The position numbers and the translations under genes were made by a program. DNA of 33,095 nucleotides, taken from NCBI GenBank assembly GCA_029781135.1, contig JAKOXH010000008.1, positions 1 to 33,095 of the forward strand. The letters run 5' to 3'. Positions 31,520 through 33,095 of the stretch are shown here, in pieces (position 1 is the first letter of the stretch; each line of letters starts with the position of its first letter). The notes below the pieces were generated by a model that was given only the letters and a program-made list of their open reading frames with translations, had not been told where the DNA came from and made no database searches. Source of the stretch: Planctomycetota bacterium. GTDB lineage: Bacteria > Planctomycetota > Planctomycetia > Pirellulales > Lacipirellulaceae.

Positions 31520-32821
31520 TCAAGTGCGGCGATTTTTGGCCGCCACGGCTGCCACAATTTCTTGCACCAACTGGCAATGCTCCTCCGTGTACTTCTCGCA
31601 AAACGTCGCCCAACGAATCCACGTCTGCAAGAATTGCCACGCCCGGGGACAGGATTCCGTGCCGTAGTGGTAATCTCGCGACGCCGGCGGCTGGGAATAA
31701 GGATACTTCTTGGCACTCGCGTTCTCGGCAAGAAAGCTACAACCGGCCGCCGGCAGATAGTAGCGGGCTGTCCCGGCCCCGGGGATTCCGGCCGCTTCCA
31801 ATTGCTTTGCGAATTCGTCGGCCGAGCAGCGAAATTGGCCGGGGGCGATACTGAAGCTGTACATCCAAGGCGAGTACACGGTCGCGAACTCGGGAATGGG
31901 GAGCGGCGTGATGCCCGGAATCTCGGCCACCAGCTTCGACATCAACCGCAGCATCTTGTCGCGATGGGCCACTTGTTGTTCGACCACTTCGAGTTGCGCC
32001 AAACAGATCGCCGCGGTGCAACCAGACATGCGATACGAGTAACCCGGATAACGATGGATCCGGCCGAAGTTCGGCCGGTTGCCTTCCACGCCACGCGCCA
32101 CGCCGATGGTTCGCACGCGTTCGGCGAGTCGATCGTCATTGGTGACCACGCAGCCACCGGTATCCGAGGGCATCGATTTCTCCTTGTCGAATGAAAAAGC
32201 GGCCACATGGCCGAGCGTGCCGTTGAGCCGTCCCTTATAGCGGCCAAACGGGCCTTGGCACACGTCTTCGCACACCAGCAGTCGGCGTTTCTCGGCCAAC
32301 TGCATGATCGGGTCCATGTCGCAGGTGAGACCGGTCATGTGAACGCACAAAATCGCCCGCGTGCGATCGGTGATGCAAGGCTCAATTGTCTCGGCACTGA
32401 GATTGACCGTGCCCGCCGCCGCGTCGGCAAACACGGGAATAAAATTCTCGCGGATAATCCCCTGGATCGTGCCGTAGTCGGTGATCGGGCTCACAACGAT
32501 CTCATCGCCCGGCTCGAACTCCAACGCCGAGGCCAGCGCGGCCAGCGCCGGCGTGCAACCGGGTGTCGCGATGCAGTGTTTGACTCCCAGGTGCTTTGCG
32601 AACTCGCCTTCGAACCGCGCCACCATGGTGTCGGTGGCCGCCAGTCCGCTGGCGAGAACTTCCTGCACGTACTTCGCAGTGTTAGGGCCAAGTGTACGTG
32701 GAAATTGTGCGGGAAACGTCTTTGCCGAACTTGCCGCGGATGTTGTTGTCGCCAGCAACGACGTACCGGCCGTAAGTGCTGCGGCGGACTTGAGAAACTC
32801 CCGACGACTACTCGGTTCCAT
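31520..32821 (-). CDS. Tat-exported DegT/DnrJ/EryC1/StrS-family aminotransferase-like protein
   Basis: 433 residues with a strong Shine-Dalgarno (GAGGAGG, 6 nt). The N-terminus MEPSSRREFLKSAAALTAGT is a twin-arginine signal; most family members are cytoplasmic and have none. The fold-type I PLP enzyme starts near residue 42. ATPGCTPALAAL binds phosphate, CEDVCQG holds the Asp (D186) that contacts the pyridine nitrogen, and SFDKEKSMPSDTGGCVVTND holds the expected Schiff-base Lys (K215). The usual G-E/D-G-G after the lysine reads SDTGG. C-terminal blocks YPGYSYRMSGCTAAICLAQL and YSPWMYSFSI fit sugar aminotransferases. It may act on amino sugars or nucleotide-free sugars outside the cytoplasm. 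Confidence 0.9.
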   Translation of the reverse strand: MEPSSRREFLKSAAALTAGTSLLATTTSAASSAKTFPAQFPRTLGPNTAKYVQEVLASGLAATDTMVARFEGEFAKHLGVKHCIATPGCTPALAALASALEFEPGDEIVVSPITDYGTIQGIIRENFIPVFADAAAGTVNLSAETIEPCITDRTRAILCVHMTGLTCDMDPIMQLAEKRRLLVCEDVCQGPFGRYKGRLNGTLGHVAAFSFDKEKSMPSDTGGCVVTNDDRLAERVRTIGVARGVEGNRPNFGRIHRYPGYSYRMSGCTAAICLAQLEVVEQQVAHRDKMLRLMSKLVAEIPGITPLPIPEFATVYSPWMYSFSIAPGQFRCSADEFAKQLEAAGIPGAGTARYYLPAAGCSFLAENASAKKYPYSQPPASRDYHYGTESCPRAWQFLQTWIRWATFCEKYTEEHCQLVQEIVAAVAAKNRRT

Positions 32822-32897
32822 GCCAACCTCCTCGAAGCCGCGTTGTGAACGGCGCGACCAGACAGCCCGACGGCGATGCGACGCCTGACAAGCCGCC

Positions 32898-32914
32898 TAG
32901 TGCTTTGTCACATC
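32898..32914. mobile_element. Probable end of an IS630-type insertion at a TA
   Basis: Just past the transposase stop lies CCTAGTGCTTTGTCACATC. IS630 elements insert at TA, and the TA at 32898-32899 followed by GTGCTTTGTCA fits their end sequence as I remember it. The other end is outside the window. Confidence 0.55.
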
Positions 32915-33095
32915 AGGATTTTGGGGTAGACGGATTTTAGCTTGCCGCGTGCGTCGTCGATTTTCATTTGCCAGTCGACGCCGCGTTGGGCGTCGGTGAC
33001 GTCGACCGACCAGGCGTGGATTTCTTCGCAGAGTTCTTCAAGTTCGCCCATCCGGCGATTGCGGAGACACTGGCGGGTCATGGAACTCAGTTCGT
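32908..33095 (-). CDS. IS630-family transposase, C-terminal part (runs off right edge)
   Basis: An open frame enters from the right edge and stops at TGA (32908-32910). The visible part reads ELSSMTRQCLRNRRMGELEE, then LCEEIHAWSVDVTDAQRGVD, then WQMKIDDARGKLKSVYPKIL and a final Met. This matches the C-terminus of IS630-type (DDE, Tc1/mariner-related) transposases, with the R-Q-C-L-x-R-R and DW...DAR.KLK.LYP signature. The catalytic residues are outside the window. It points away from the aminotransferase gene start. Confidence 0.85.
   Translation of the reverse strand, partial: ELSSMTRQCLRNRRMGELEELCEEIHAWSVDVTDAQRGVDWQMKIDDARGKLKSVYPKILM

Noticed and set aside
30734..32194. 486-codon plus-strand open frame
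   Set aside because: It spans two real minus-strand genes and the spacer between them; no recognisable protein.

Overview
The window looks like part of a Planctomycetes chromosome, most like the Pirellulales lineage. The evidence is the gene content: a DUF1559 protein with a prepilin-like N-terminus next to a small regulatory-domain lipoprotein, a planctomycete-type cytochrome c/leucine-rich-repeat protein, Tat-exported Gfo/Idh/MocA oxidoreductases, a GH172 (DUF2961) protein, a PEP-CTERM protein and a secretin-N-domain protein. Many starts lack a clear Shine-Dalgarno, and the spacers are full of palindromic repeats. No rRNA, tRNA or CRISPR array was seen.

Layout. 1-198 is the 5' part of a transposase running off the left edge. 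296-4834 (all minus) holds a lipoprotein, a DUF1559 protein, a Tat-exported NHL beta-propeller and a cytochrome c/LRR protein. 5169-6903 (plus) holds a CDF metal exporter and a membrane-anchored coiled-coil protein. 6926-18789 holds a 1050-residue secretin-N-domain protein, an NAD-type isocitrate dehydrogenase, an exported unknown, a MacB/FtsX-like permease, an SppA-like lipoprotein that appears to lack its catalytic residues, a DUF4405/DUF420 membrane-protein pair and leuA. 19210-32821 is dominated by exported proteins for organic-polymer use: two Gfo/Idh/MocA oxidoreductases, a double GDPD phosphodiesterase, a ceramidase-like hydrolase, a GH172 protein, a PEP-CTERM protein broken by an in-frame TGA, a DUF4962 lyase-like protein and a Tat-exported DegT-type aminotransferase. 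The window closes with the 3' end of an IS630-type transposase (32908-33095) and a likely element boundary at a TA.

The most notable regulatory feature is upstream of leuA (18886-19097, minus strand). It has a good sigma-70 promoter, a 20-codon leader ORF with seven leucines and no CTG/CTC codons, a 10-bp antiterminator whose 5' arm overlaps the leader stop codon, and a 12-bp terminator hairpin followed by a U-tract. This is a complete transcription attenuator for leucine biosynthesis.

The spacers contain at least five repeat families: a MITE-like element with 13-bp terminal inverted repeats, a cloverleaf palindrome, a GGCGGCGG-core repeat present four times in one orientation, a 25-bp inverted repeat and GTGGG-type hairpins. 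Family calls rest on recognition of motifs in the translated sequence; no database search was run.
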